DNA of 64,000 bases from the NCBI RefSeq assembly GCF_034479515.1, contig NZ_CP140152.1, positions 5,828,001-5,892,000 of the forward strand. Direction: 5' to 3'. The position numbers and the translations under genes are program-made. The notes beneath the pieces are model-generated. The model worked only from the letters and a program-made list of their open reading frames with translations, searched no databases and was not told where the DNA came from. This stretch comes from Duganella zoogloeoides. Its GTDB lineage: Bacteria > Pseudomonadota > Gammaproteobacteria > Burkholderiales > Burkholderiaceae_D. Shown piece by piece: positions 43,001 to 50,637 of the stretch. Numbering within the stretch: position 1 is the stretch's first letter; the number at the start of each line of letters is the position of its first letter.

Positions 43001-43595
43001 GGCCGGTGGCGTTGAGCAGCGTAGCGTTGCTGTTGGTGTTGAAGGTCAGGGTGCCATTGCTGCCGTTGTTGACCAGCGCCAGCGTGTGGGCGTAGTCCTG
43101 CTGCGCCTGCACCGAGACGGCGTTGGCCGCTTCAATGCTGCCGGTGGCAGCTTCCAGCGTCCAGTTGGCGCCCAGCAGGTCGCTGCCAGTCACATCGGTA
43201 GAAGCGGCCACGTCGGCGCCGGTAAGGACCGCCAGTGCGTCGATGAAGGCGGCGCCGGTGTCGCCCTGGGCCACGTCGCAGCCGTACAACAGCAAGTCGC
43301 CGCCTGCGCGCAGGGCGCCGCCCCACTCGGCCAGCGCGGCCGCATGGGTGGCCAGGCTGGCGGCGTCAAGCACGGTGTCGCCGATCTGCAACTGGCCGCT
43401 GGCGCCGTGCGACACAATCTGGATGCTATCGAGCCCTTCCAGGCCGGCCAGCGCAGCGGCGATCTGCTGCACGCCGTCGCCTTCCGGCGCCAATTGCACC
43501 ACCAGCACACCCGCGCTTGCCGAGGTCAGGAACACCCCGGCGTCGGCAACGCGGGCATCGATAAACAGGACCGAGTGGTATTGGCGCTGGCTCAT
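28086..43595 (-). CDS. Giant RTX/Ig-repeat adhesin-like protein, 5169 residues
   Basis: Large predicted surface or secreted protein. DUF4347 at about 7-170 (LFIDARVADAG, IQIVSHGASGQ, LLLYGCDVAQG). A region of about 170-850 follows with parallel-beta and Ig/VCBS-like segments. About 36 Ig-like modules of roughly 100 residues occupy 850-4480. RTX calcium-binding nonapeptides (GAGNDVLVAGAGNDVLQGG) lie at about 4730-4785, with a shorter set near 4970-5000, and two DUF4214 domains at about 4830-4950 and 5048-5158. There is no Sec signal peptide; DUF4347 plus RTX suggests type I secretion, but no exporter genes lie nearby. Start at ATG 43595 with GGAG seven bases upstream. Likely role: adhesion or biofilm matrix, by analogy with Bap-like proteins. 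The frame is open for 15.5 kb, so the gene seems intact. Confidence 0.9.
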   Translation of the reverse strand: MSQRQYHSVLFIDARVADAGVFLTSASAGVLVVQLAPEGDGVQQIAAALAGLEGLDSIQIVSHGASGQLQIGDTVLDAASLATHAAALAEWGGALRAGGDLLLYGCDVAQGDTGAAFIDALAVLTGADVAASTDVTGSDLLGANWTLEAATGSIEAANAVSVQAQQDYAHTLALVNNGSNGTLTFNTNSNATLLNATGLAAGTVVNVTNILNTGLDLYAQSGGLNNSSVTVVNANGVLGLTDDRLTINGSLLSPVSYVDLRANSGVFDLTSIKIGSGNAVGNLLGNVVFTVYALDANFQPTGGGQSVTGLLINEDGLLNLGASANFKGIFGVRIVNPLGFEISIDDVAVANARVAPSITSAGYNASTGVLTVTAAGINAGDSIDPSKLSLTGQGGSYTLTSPLVTAASGTSFTILLNAADKLALGGVLNNNGGTAVSGVGFNLSAGLNWDVSRPSGQDLTGNPVTVSNVAAPTITGATYDATTHVLTVTGSNLVGTLGAANDITVSKLSLRGEGGVAYTLNTTGNVEVTSATSFSVTLTGADVAAIAALLNRNGTAASGGATYQLTAGDDWNSVVTGGNIGVAGVGIAVSNVANSPPTITGVSIGNVNDNATINPFANVNVADIDGDNVSLTINYTAANGVLSGAGLTGSAGNYTLSATSPAALSAQLKALTFTPTDNQAVVGATVNTTFSLTAVDANGLASAVNTGTVVSALSVNDAPVVTGTVGGQAVAAGGTVRPFANVVIADPDAGSSVILTITVTNTNSSLGTFTAASAAAAGFVTTDGGLTYTHTSTAPGAAQAALQALVYQAAPGQAGTATLAIGVNDGHVIVSNSVTTVQSSVPSATTALAVAFSADSGISNTDLVTNVAAQTISGTLSAALQSGEQVQISLDNGATWANATASVGNTAFTLAGQTLTGAGVLQVRVTNPGGSNTPYSVNYKLDTTAPTTTGGAVSFSSDSGASSTDLITRTAQQTVSGTLTAGLAADERVEVSLNNGVSWTTASSSAGSTAWSLAGVTLTGSNTLQVRVVDAAGNAGAVQGTAYVLDVTGPTATLSTSVNVMGAGQSTAITVSFSEAPYGLSLASFAGVNGTVSNLQATADPRVFTVDYSPNGGLGGVLGGVQLVAGTYTDVAGNAGGAASALGISITLGPTVVITSDKASLNASQTANLTFTFSAVPFGFDATDIVATGGTISNLVNQGGGVYTALFTPGANITAPASVTVTGGSYTDFLGLSGGSGTTPVIAVDTVAPTLAITSPATSLKLGDTTTVVFTFSEAPLGFVVGDVQVANGVLSNFTVTANPLIYTAQLTPNSGVASGAVTLTVNSGTYTDAAGNGGTAAVSAPIAIDTVAPVTTGASVTFSADNGPSSTDLATNVAAQTVSGTLNAALVSGETVQVSLDNGATWVNASGTAGSNGWSLAGVNLAGSNTLQVRVADAAGNLGPVSSTTYVLDTTAPAVVVTSNAAALGVGQSAVLTFTFTEAPFNFTTASLAVTGGVVGSFTSTANPLVYTAVFTPTAGQSGATASVAVNAGGYIDNAGNAGQAGAPATFAVNTSVPTLTITSNDNALAIGDTAQITFTFSSAPTGFSAASIAAGNGTLSGFTATANPLVYTAQFTPTAGLAAATASVVVAGGAYADAFGNSGSGAASLPMAIDTLAPTLTITSGSAALGVGQTTQVTFTFSEAPVGFDATTVTASGGTLSGLVATANPLVYTALFTPSAGIQGVGASFALAPGAVTDAAGNAVGTPVQPTLAIDTQAPVAVASSAVFSADNGISATDLLTNVAAQTISGTLGQILGTGETVEVSLDNGASWTAAITTGTAWTLAGQTLAGSNVLQVRVVDAAGNHGAVYARTYQLDTSVPAASINASATALKIGETATITISFTETPVGFTSASLAVTGGTLGTLTATSNPLVYTVVFTPTAGVNNGSGTVQVIPGSYTDSAGNAGLGAAIPTIAIDTLAPTTIGGAVSFSSDTGAAGDLVTSVAAQTISGTLNANLAAGETVEVSLDNGVTWVAATAAAGTSGWTLAGQTLSAGFGQQVQVRVSDAAGNHGAATGFGYTFDNTPPTVQVTSSLVSLNSADTPLITFTFSEAPANFSNTSLLVSGGVLGPVIATANPLVYTAVLTPTPGQAAGTATVVVADGTYTDAAGNAGVGASTPTINYNTAAPGVAISSDVAALNGSGTALITFRFSTVPTGFANGAVTVTGGTLSAITVDAGDPLVYTAVFTPAADQTQGTITIADNAYNAGGTSGVGASLAPLVIDNVAPTLAITTDTAMLKTGATALITLTFSEAPVGFTLASLGAADGAFSNLVQTANPLVYTAVLTPFASVAAGSAQITVAPFTDLAGNPGTVSVTPTIVIDTVVPLITGASVTFSADHGASGTDLVTDTALQDISGTLSGALGSGELVEISLNNGTTWLTAVAAPGATSWQLPGQLLSAGSGAVQVRVSDTFGNHGPVSAYAYTIDATAPTVAIASAMTSLRDGQSALITLTFSDAPIGFVQADLVPTGGTLSNFTVTANPLVYTVLLTPTAGSTVGASVSLADGLYTDAAGNLGTGGALPSISVDTVAPSLTIDTSTSSLKVGETATITFTFTEPPVSFTLGDISAANGTLANFIASADLLVYTATFTPQPGLAGANVFISVAPNVVVDAAGNIGTGASSAPIAIDTLAPGITGASVAFSADNGVSNTDLITDTAAQVISGTLNGALGTGERVQVSLDNGASWLTAVATSGTQWALALQVLPDNGGAGGTVQVRVADVAGNTGPVFSANYLLDLVAPTMTIVSSTTVLRDGEIATYTLTFSEAPVGFDVTDLVAINGTLASFTVTADPRVYTVQLTPDAGLAGAGAYVSLVVGQYTDAAGNLGAGFTSAPIAVDSAPPVLQITSNAGILALGQQAVINFSFNELPVGFDIGDIVVTGGTISGFAQTANPLVYTVILTPDQGVANGTASITVAGGYTDVAGNPGGLASMTPISYSTLAPTTIGASVAFSSDTGISGSDLITNNPLQSIAGTLSANLAAGETVEVSLDGGASWSAAVTPAGANAWALPAPVLLAGAGQVYVRVNDAAGNHGPVWSSAYVIDTTAPSVVITSDLTTLSAGQSANLTFTFSEAPQFFTAASLTVEGGTISGLAVTANPNVYSAVFTPAAGYNGAANVSLAPGGFIDTAGNPGLGAAAPTMLVDAVAPSLVITSSSAQLKAGDTAVITFTFTEAPVGFGPDDVDVSNGVLSGLTATADPRVYTALFTPSAGVSGASAAIGVAAGGYTDLAGNAGAAAAGVQIPVDTLAPASSAIGFPDFSADTGVSNADLVTSVAEQTVSGRLSLPLAAGESVQVSFDNGITWQTATVATNGAETTWSLAHTLTGSGVLRVRVADTFGNLSPETFNNYTLDQSAPTVTITSNVAVANGVDGAVITFTFSEPPAGFSAASLAVTGGALGALTATADPLVYTAVFTPQAGVAAGTASIAVTGAYGDTAGNSGAPGSLPSLQIDTVAPVATVTGGVQLSNDTGTPGDLITNDPQQTLSGTLSAPLAAGDVVQVSVDGGQTFAAATVTGTGWTLAGQILAASGTLVVRVADAAGNVSTAVSTPYTVDTVAPTVAIVSSSAVLLPGQSTTLTLTFSEVPQGLTAAALAVTGGTVSGFAVTANPAVYTAVFTSDPGYTGAVGVTVAAGSYSDAAGNAGTSGTLPGLVVDGSAPTLAITSDVTALKAGDTALITFTFSEAPQGFTADDIVVANGVLSGLTVTDNPLVYTARFTPDAGLASGNAAISVAAAVYTDLAGNGGLGAVAPQIAIDTLAPLTVAIGVPGFSADTGASNTDLVTSVAAQTVRGNLSVPLEAGERVEVSFDNGANWQTATVDTTGAAWTIDHTLAGSGVLRVRVADAFGNTGLESATDYVLDQSAPQVTLSSDVAAIGAAGTAVITLTFSEALAGVTAASLSTTGGTIGALVATADPTVYTAVFTAEAGYNGPVGVALAAGSYTDVAGNPGVGGALTGLVVDTIAPTLVITSSTDAVNSAGTALITFTFSEAPLGFDSAAIAVTNGALSGLTATADPLVYTAVFTPNAGVASGTAAITVAAAAYTDLAGNGGIAAIGPQIAIDTLAPLAVASGSPRFSSDTGISSTDLITSAAQQTVSGDLSLPLAAGEAVQVSFDDGATWQIATVNGTGWSLDHALTGNGVLQVRVIDAAGNTSPATVNAYVLAQAAPTVVITSNVPVANGVEPAIITFTFSAAPVDFTAANVAVTSGTLGPLTATADPLVYTATFTAPAGVPAGTATIAVSGFNDAAGNSGTNATLPSLQIDTVAPVAAATGAIGFSTDSGTPGDLVTNNPRQSLSGTLSAPLAEGDVVQVSIDEGRTWVTAIAIGQAWTLDGLTLPENVSGTLVVRVADAAGNVSAAQSVPYLVDTIAPTVTITSSAAALVEGQGATLTFTLSDAGVLNVSNIIVTGGTLTNFTGSGTTYTATLTATGTAPVSIGVPGQLLTDAAGNTNSATVPLVLPVNSGQLTTVDGVGIVTVIGVDDRTGLISRTVTVPVINPGRDDVEGTPHPTLADIPLGIAANANGVGSTLTVSVPVGVGFESTGPSVLLAGAMAATDLIGRIDDHTVVSSTRTAMEDQARLFLASQDASELQQNGTLRISGNSTINDTWLLIAGDTSVQAGTMAAAQGPRAGALAAAAAVIDPDTEIALVIDARGLSGVGLQIDNLDFGAIVGAARVQGGQGSNFLIGDAAAQHITLTVGLDNDTLYGNGGNDILGTGGGNDYLDGGDDDDILFAGAGNDVLVAGAGNDVLQGGRTDSGQWRFTLKADGTVLGTHESTLLGVTQTIATSELNMSIQQLGFVAADAVRLETLSLLYHAAFDRAPDLIGLTYWTNQAMTAQQYAGAFLGQVEARDGLMKLGNADFVSALLRNTLDREPTAAEMSGFVARLDAAPGDVGVRAAVLTDIANSDAHKAAWWTADGMDLGGRTLDQEQGWLAGSGNDRLVVGSGSNLLVGGDGTDTAVFTGAAAGHQVVLANETVYGDNGADVMVGQGLGSMNTVRQIELGEFDGKVFDLSFTQAATSTLREIGMLYQLTLDRAGDLEGFQYWLAQNTTGATLAHGFTQSAEFQRLYGTLDDAAFVTQLYRNITDAAPDTATLARWDTYLDNHSRDEMVAQLVVDATLVGIQSGANGLALVGYW
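29245..29405 (-). repeat. RTX calcium-binding nonapeptide repeats in the giant protein
   Basis: Repeats of the GGxGxDxLx type (GGNDILGTG, GGNDYLDGG, GAGNDVLVA, GAGNDVLQG). They form calcium-bound beta-rolls in type I secreted proteins. Confidence 0.85.
30110..41080 (-). repeat. Tandem array of about 36 Ig-like modules of two types
   Basis: Type A (13 copies counted) reads like FSADxGxSxTDLxT...QTxSG...VSLDNGxxW...LQVRVxDAAGN. Type B (23 copies) reads like ITSxxxxLxxGxxAxITFTFSEAPxGF...NPLVYTAxFTPxAG...YTDxAGNxG. They alternate as A followed by one to three B. Copies differ in DNA, with the closest pairs near the C-terminal end. Confidence 0.85.
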
Positions 43596-43731
43596 TTTGC
43601 TACTCCAAAAAGTTACGCTACAGGAACGATTATGGGTAGCTTCCAAGCGATCACGAAATTTTCCTGTCTGCCAAACACTTTGTCCGGTGCGGCAAATGCC
43701 GGCGTCCGTTGGCGCACATAATTTCTATTAC

Positions 43732-43748
43732 GCATTTTGTTAAAATGC
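43732..43748. promoter_or_regulatory. Perfect 7-bp palindrome between the giant gene and gshA
   Basis: GCATTTT-GTT-AAAATGC in the 258-base divergent intergenic region. It may be a regulator site for either neighbour. No convincing promoter pair was found around it. Confidence 0.35.
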
Positions 43749-43853
43749 TCTTCTTTTCCCGGCGTTTTCGATGGGTTTCGGCGGGGTTGGCCAATTTCGG
43801 TTACTCTCAGCACCAAAATAGCTCTTACTGCATTTGCTTAAAAGGATTACAAA

Positions 43854-45455
43854 TTGCCAACTCTTTTGACACGACGCCTGGCCTTGCTGGCCGATGAAAA
43901 ACACCGCGCCGTGCTGGCAGGCGGTTTGCGCGGCATCGAACGGGAAACCTTGCGCGTCGACGGCGCCGGCCAGCTGGCCCGCACCCGTCACCCGGTCGCC
44001 CTTGGCGCTGCCCTGACGCACCCGCAAATCACCACCGATTACGCTGAAACCCTGCTGGAATTCATCACCCCTGCCCAGTCCGACATCGCCACCACCATCG
44101 CCAGCCTCGACGGCATCCATCGCTACGCGTACAGCAAGCTCGGCGACGAACTGCTATGGAGCCAGTCGATGCCGTGCGCGCTGCCGGCCGAGGAAGACAT
44201 CGAGATTGCCTGGTATGGCACGTCCAACCTCGGCACGCTCAAGCACGTGTACCGGCGCGGCCTGGCGCTGCGCTACGGCAAGGCCATGCAATGCATCGCC
44301 GGCATCCACTACAACTACTCGCTCGACGAGCGGCTGTGGCGCGTACTGGCCGAGAACGAACCGAACCCGAAACAGCTGGGCGCCAAGGCCTACCAGTCGG
44401 AAGCCTACCTGGCCACGATCCGCAACTTCCGCCGCTACAGCTGGCTGCTGATGTATCTGTTCGGCGCCTCGCCGGCGCTGTCGGCCGGCTTCCTGCGCGG
44501 CCGCCCGCACCAGCTCGAACAGCTGTCGGACGACACCCTGTACCTGCCATACGCCACCAGCCTGCGCATGAGCGACCTCGGCTATCAGAACGACGCCCAG
44601 TCCGGCCTGCGCCCGCACGAGAACTGCCTCGACAGCTACGTGGCGGCGCTGACGCGCGCGGTCAACCAGCCGTATGCGCCCTATGCCGAACTCGGCACCA
44701 AGCGCGACGGCGAGTGGATCCAGCTCAGCACCAACGTGCTGCAGATCGAAAACGAGTACTACGCCACCATCCGTCCCAAGCGCGTGATCCAGACCGGCGA
44801 GCGGCCGATCCAGGCGCTGTGCGCGCGCGGCGTGCAATACATCGAAGTGCGCTGCATGGATGTCGATCCGTTCGAGCCGGTCGGCATCAGCGTGGCAGCC
44901 GGCCGCCTGCTCGACGCCTTCCTGCTGTTCTGCGCACTGGAAGAAAGCCCGGCCATCACGCCCGAAGAAGGCGCGCGCCACACCGCCAACTTCGCGCGCA
45001 CGGTCAAGGAAGGCCGCCGCCCGGGCTTGCTGCTCGACGGCGACCACGGCCCGGTCGCGCTGGCGCAGTGGGGCGAGGAGCTGCTCGAGCGCATCCGCCC
45101 GGCCGCCGAGCTGCTCGACAGCCTGCGCGGCGACACCGCCCACGCGGACAGCCTGCGCGCGCAAGCGGCCAAGCTGGCCGACCCGTCGCTCACGCCGTCG
45201 GCGCAAGTGCTGGTCGCCCTGCGCGAACACGACAACTCGTTTGCCGCCTTCGGCCTGGCCCAAAGCGAACAGCACGCCGCGTACTTCCGCCAAGCAGCCC
45301 CCGGCGCAGTGGAAGCCGCCGCGCTGGACGCCATGGGCGCCGCATCGCTGGCCGAGCAGGCCGCCATGGAAGCGGCGCCGCGCATCGCGTTCGACGACTA
45401 CGTGGCCGCCTACCGCAACAGCAACCTGTGCCACTCCACTCCCGGCTGCGACTGA
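43854..45455 (+). CDS. gshA: Glutamate-cysteine ligase
   Basis: 533-residue enzyme of the proteobacterial GshA type that makes gamma-glutamylcysteine for glutathione. Family signatures seen are GIERETLRV near the start, [12 protein letters not shown], the [17 protein letters not shown] segment, IHYNYSL and [10 protein letters not shown] start at TTG 43854, which has AAGGA seven bases upstream and gives the normal N-terminus; no ATG is available in frame before the conserved part. A TTG start may hold expression down. The deacetylase-family gene follows 16 bases later, likely in the same transcript. Confidence 0.94.
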   Translation: MPTLLTRRLALLADEKHRAVLAGGLRGIERETLRVDGAGQLARTRHPVALGAALTHPQITTDYAETLLEFITPAQSDIATTIASLDGIHRYAYSKLGDELLWSQSMPCALPAEEDIEIAWYGTSNLGTLKHVYRRGLALRYGKAMQCIAGIHYNYSLDERLWRVLAENEPNPKQLGAKAYQSEAYLATIRNFRRYSWLLMYLFGASPALSAGFLRGRPHQLEQLSDDTLYLPYATSLRMSDLGYQNDAQSGLRPHENCLDSYVAALTRAVNQPYAPYAELGTKRDGEWIQLSTNVLQIENEYYATIRPKRVIQTGERPIQALCARGVQYIEVRCMDVDPFEPVGISVAAGRLLDAFLLFCALEESPAITPEEGARHTANFARTVKEGRRPGLLLDGDHGPVALAQWGEELLERIRPAAELLDSLRGDTAHADSLRAQAAKLADPSLTPSAQVLVALREHDNSFAAFGLAQSEQHAAYFRQAAPGAVEAAALDAMGAASLAEQAAMEAAPRIAFDDYVAAYRNSNLCHSTPGCD

Positions 45456-45471
45456 ACACCGGGGCCCGAGC

Positions 45472-46515
45472 GTGCTAACTTTCTACAACGAGCTGCACGC
45501 CCAACACCGGGGCCGCCACGAATTTTTCCGTGGCGACCTGGTGCCGTGTTTTGAAAAGCCGGAACGGGCCGACTCGGTGCTGGCCGAACTGGGCCGGCGC
45601 GGCCTGGGCCGCATCGTCACGCCGCAGGGCGTGCCGCTGATGTCGCTCGAACGCATCCACACCCCGCGCTACCTGCATTTCCTGCGCACGGCCTGGAGCG
45701 AGTGGCTGGCGCTCGATCCGGCCAACGCCGGACGCGACGCCTTCCCGTCGGTGTGGCCGGTGCGCTCGCTGCGCCACGACATCGAACCCGATAATTTCAC
45801 GGCCCGCATGGGCCTGTATTCGATGGACAGCGGCACACCGCTGACGGCCGGCACCTGGACCGCCGCCAAGACCGGCGCCGACTGCGCGGTCAACGCCGCC
45901 CACGCGCTGCGCCTGGGCGAACGCGGCGCCTTCGTACTGAGCCGCCCGCCCGGCCACCACGCCGGCAAGGATTTTTTCGGCGGCTACTGCTTCCTCAACA
46001 ATGCCGCCCTGGCGGCGCAGCACATGCTCGATGACGGCGCCCGCAAGGTGGCCATCCTCGACATCGACTACCACCACGGCAACGGCACCCAGAGCATTTT
46101 CTACGACCGCAGCGACGTGCTGTTCGTCTCGATCCACGCCGACCCGCGCAGCGAATACCCGTTTTATCTCGGCCACGCCGACGAACGCGGCGACGGCGCG
46201 GGCCACGGTTTCAACATGAATTTGCCGCTCCCGCAGGGCAGCTCGGCCAAGGCGTGGTTTGCGGCCCTGGAGACGGCCTGCATCCGCCTCGGCAGCTTCG
46301 GCGCGGACGCGCTGGTGGTGTCGCTGGGAGTCGATACGTTCGCGGGCGATCCGCTGTCGCGGTTTGCCTTGCAAAGCGCCGATTACCTGAAGATCGGCGA
46401 GCGGCTGGCATACCTGAATGTGCCCACCGCGTTCATCTTCGAAGGCGGCTATGCGGTCAAGGAGCTGGGCGTGAACGTGGTGAACGTGCTCGAAGGGTTC
46501 GAGACGGCGCTGTAA
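45472..46515 (+). CDS. Histone deacetylase/acetylpolyamine amidohydrolase family protein
   Basis: 347-residue zinc amidohydrolase of the arginase-deacetylase fold. Catalytic histidines H162/H163 lie in RPPGHHAG, zinc ligands D199 and H201 in DIDYHHGNGT and D288 in GVDTFAGDP, and the transition-state tyrosine Y327 in FEGGYAV. All active-site residues are therefore present. Bacterial members deacetylate acetylpolyamines, acetoin-related compounds or other small amides; which applies here cannot be told. GTG 45472 starts the family N-terminus (LTFYNELHAQH); the ribosome site is weak, so it may depend on coupling with gshA just upstream. Confidence 0.88.
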   Translation: MLTFYNELHAQHRGRHEFFRGDLVPCFEKPERADSVLAELGRRGLGRIVTPQGVPLMSLERIHTPRYLHFLRTAWSEWLALDPANAGRDAFPSVWPVRSLRHDIEPDNFTARMGLYSMDSGTPLTAGTWTAAKTGADCAVNAAHALRLGERGAFVLSRPPGHHAGKDFFGGYCFLNNAALAAQHMLDDGARKVAILDIDYHHGNGTQSIFYDRSDVLFVSIHADPRSEYPFYLGHADERGDGAGHGFNMNLPLPQGSSAKAWFAALETACIRLGSFGADALVVSLGVDTFAGDPLSRFALQSADYLKIGERLAYLNVPTAFIFEGGYAVKELGVNVVNVLEGFETAL

Positions 46516-46542
46516 CCGCGCCGCCCCGTTTTTACTTCTTAC

Positions 46543-48972
46543 TTAATAGACGTCGCGGCGGTAACGACCGGTCTCGATCAGGTCATCGAGCGCCGCGCGC
46601 CCGATCATCTCTTCCAGCGCCGCATCGACGCCGCCAGCCATGCCCTGCAAGCTGCCGCACACGTACAGCACCGCGCCCTCGGCGATCCAGTCGCGCAGCA
46701 CGTCTGCGCGCACGCGCATGCGGTCCTGCACATACTCGCCGCCGGTCACGTCGCGGGAAAACACCAGGTCGAGTTCCGGCAGCATGCCTGCCGCGCGCCA
46801 GCCGGCGATCTCCTGCGCGCAGATGCTGTCGAACTCGCGCTGGCGCTCGCCGAAGATCAGCCAGTTGCGCTGCTGCCCGGCCTGCACCCGCGCCCGCAGG
46901 TGCGAACGCAAACCGGCCATGCCGGAGCCGTTGCCGATGTAGATCGCCGGCCGCGCCTCGGTGTGCATGTCGAACGCCGGATTGGCGATCAGCCGCACCC
47001 GTACTTCGTCGCCCACCTGGGCATGCTGCGTGAGCCAGCCCGAGGCCAGGCCCAGCGCCGGACCCGAAGCGCCTTCGTAACGCAGCTGGCGCACCAGCAG
47101 TTGCAGCACGCCGTCGCCCGGCAGCGAGGCCAGCGAATAGCGGCGCGGCGCTACCGCTTCCGGTGCACCGGCCGGCGTGTAATGGCCAGGCCAGATATCG
47201 GCCAGCGCACCGGGACGCCAGTCGGCCGCAAGGTCGCCGGACAGGGTGATCTCGTACAGGCCATCGCCCGCGCTGCCCGGGTTGAGCAGCTCGCGGCCGA
47301 CGATGCGCCAGCTGGCGTAATCGTCATCGGCGACAGCCGCCGACAAGGCCAGGTCCGGTGCCTCCGAAGCCGAGCCGCCGATCAGCGCATGCAAGGTGCC
47401 CGACCAGCGCGCCAGCGCGCCGGCGTCGCCGTTATCGACCTCGATGGTCGGATGCAGCGCTTGCGCGCCCATGGTGCGCAGGCGCGCGTCGAGCGCGTGG
47501 CCGAAGCCGCAGAACTGCGCGTAGTTGCGGTCGCCCAGCGCCAGCACCGCGTACTGCATGTGCTGCAGTTCCTCGGCGGCCGTGTGCAGCAGGCGGTTGA
47601 AGCGGCGCGCGGCGTCGGGCGGCTCGCCCTCGCCGAAACTGCTGGCGACGAACAGCGCGCGTTTGTACTTGACCAGCTGCGGCGGCGTGAGTTTTTCCAG
47701 CGAATGCACGTGCACCGCCACGCCGGCCGCCTGCAGGGCCGCCGCGCTTTGCAGCGCCAGGCGCTCGGCCGCACCGGTCTGGCTGGCGTAGGCCAGCAGC
47801 ACGGCGTCCGCACCCGCAGCGACCGTACCGGCGCCGGAACCTGCGGCAGCGAACTTCTTGCGCTCGGCGGCGGCGCTGCGTTTTTGCTTGCGCCGGTTCA
47901 GGTACAACATCCAGCCGGTGATGGCAAAGCCGGGCAAGGCCAGGCTGATGAGGAACATCACGATCCTGCCCGGCATGCCGAAGAAGCTGCCCACGTGCAG
48001 CGCATAGATCGACGCCTGCGCCTGGCCACCCACTGTCATCTCGGCGTATGGCTCGTTCTTGATCATGGCGCCGGTCTGCTGGTTGAGCGCCATGCGGCCG
48101 CGCGCGCGCACGTGCGGCGCATCCTTGGCAGTCCAGACGATTTGCAGCGGCGCGGTGGCGCGTTCCGGTATGCGCAGGAACGCCATGCGCCAGTTGGGCG
48201 CGGCGCCTTCGAACGTGGCCCAGCTGGCGGCCAGGTCCACTGGTGGCGGCTTGACGCCCTTGGCCGGCCTGGGACCGGGTACTTCGCGCGCCACGCGCGT
48301 CACACCGAGCCAGCCATCGACCGTGCTGCGCACCACGTCGAAACTCCAGTACACGCCGGTCAGCGTGAAGATCACGTAGCCGACCATCATCCAGGTGCCC
48401 ACCACCGAGTGCAGGCCCCACAGGAACGAGCGGCCTTTCAGGCGCAGATCGAGCTTGAGCCAGGCGCGCCAGTCGCCAGCGCGGCGCGGCCAGCGCAAAT
48501 ACAGGCCGCTCAGCGACAGTCCCAGCAGGCATAGCGCCAGGATGCCGAGCGCGATGCGGCCGGCGTCGCGCGGCAGCAGCAGGTGGCGGTGCAGCGAATC
48601 GACCCACTCGAACACTTCGTCGTAATGCAGCGGCGGCAGCAGCGCGCCGGTGTACGGGTTCAGGAAAATCGCCTCGCCGCGCTGCTCACCCTTGGCAGGG
48701 GCCAGGCCCACGCGCGCGGTGCTGCCCGGTTCCGAATAGATGATGATGCTGGCGATGCGCGCATCCGGGTGCAGGGCCTTGGCGGCAGCGGCGATCTGCG
48801 GCGGCGTCAGCACCGGCGCATCCTGCACCGCGATATTGCGCACGCCGGGATTGAGGAAGTCGAGCAGCTCTTCGCGGAACGACAGGATAGACCCGGTCAG
48901 CCCGATCAGGATCAGGATGGTGCCGGCGGTGATGCCGACAAACCAGTGCAGCTGGAACCAGAGCTTTTTCAC
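46543..48972 (-). CDS. PepSY-membrane domain fused to CysJ-like flavoprotein reductase
   Basis: 809-residue fusion. An N-terminal PepSY-associated membrane part has about four helices (roughly 12-32, 150-170, 200-222, 340-362). A flavodoxin domain follows (VLLAYASQTGAAERL, about 395-540), then a ferredoxin-reductase FAD/NADP module (RRYSLASLPGDG, IGNGSGMAGLRSHL, VLYVCGSLQGMA) ending RYRRDVY, the same ending as sulfite reductase flavoprotein CysJ. It should move electrons from NADPH through FAD and FMN across the membrane; the Fur-box-like site at 49075-49093 suggests reduction of ferric iron or ferrisiderophores. GTG 48972 has AAGGTG six bases upstream; an upstream ATG would add 41 residues unlike the family. 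Substrate is inferred. Confidence 0.88.
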   Translation of the reverse strand: MKKLWFQLHWFVGITAGTILILIGLTGSILSFREELLDFLNPGVRNIAVQDAPVLTPPQIAAAAKALHPDARIASIIIYSEPGSTARVGLAPAKGEQRGEAIFLNPYTGALLPPLHYDEVFEWVDSLHRHLLLPRDAGRIALGILALCLLGLSLSGLYLRWPRRAGDWRAWLKLDLRLKGRSFLWGLHSVVGTWMMVGYVIFTLTGVYWSFDVVRSTVDGWLGVTRVAREVPGPRPAKGVKPPPVDLAASWATFEGAAPNWRMAFLRIPERATAPLQIVWTAKDAPHVRARGRMALNQQTGAMIKNEPYAEMTVGGQAQASIYALHVGSFFGMPGRIVMFLISLALPGFAITGWMLYLNRRKQKRSAAAERKKFAAAGSGAGTVAAGADAVLLAYASQTGAAERLALQSAAALQAAGVAVHVHSLEKLTPPQLVKYKRALFVASSFGEGEPPDAARRFNRLLHTAAEELQHMQYAVLALGDRNYAQFCGFGHALDARLRTMGAQALHPTIEVDNGDAGALARWSGTLHALIGGSASEAPDLALSAAVADDDYASWRIVGRELLNPGSAGDGLYEITLSGDLAADWRPGALADIWPGHYTPAGAPEAVAPRRYSLASLPGDGVLQLLVRQLRYEGASGPALGLASGWLTQHAQVGDEVRVRLIANPAFDMHTEARPAIYIGNGSGMAGLRSHLRARVQAGQQRNWLIFGERQREFDSICAQEIAGWRAAGMLPELDLVFSRDVTGGEYVQDRMRVRADVLRDWIAEGAVLYVCGSLQGMAGGVDAALEEMIGRAALDDLIETGRYRRDVY

Positions 48973-49074
48973 AGGGTCACCTTCCCGGCAGCAAAAACAA
49001 CGGAAATGGCGAGGATCGGATGGATCGGCTGGTGCATGGCGGGCAGACAATAGGGGGAATGTCGCCATTCTATA

Positions 49075-49093
49075 GGTAATAGGAATCATTATC
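49075..49093 (-). promoter_or_regulatory. Fur-box-like site upstream of the membrane flavoprotein
   Basis: On the minus strand the 19 bases begin GATAATGATT and match the E. coli Fur consensus at 14 of 19 positions, with the first nine bases perfect. It lies about 100 bases before the flavoprotein start and about 57 before the divergent kinase gene. Confidence 0.55.
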
Positions 49094-49149
49094 AATTACA
49101 CCGAGATAATGTCACCCGTGCGGACTGTAAAAAAAATATACTGTTGGTT

Positions 49150-50633
<1,484 letters not shown>

Positions 50634-50637
<4 letters not shown>

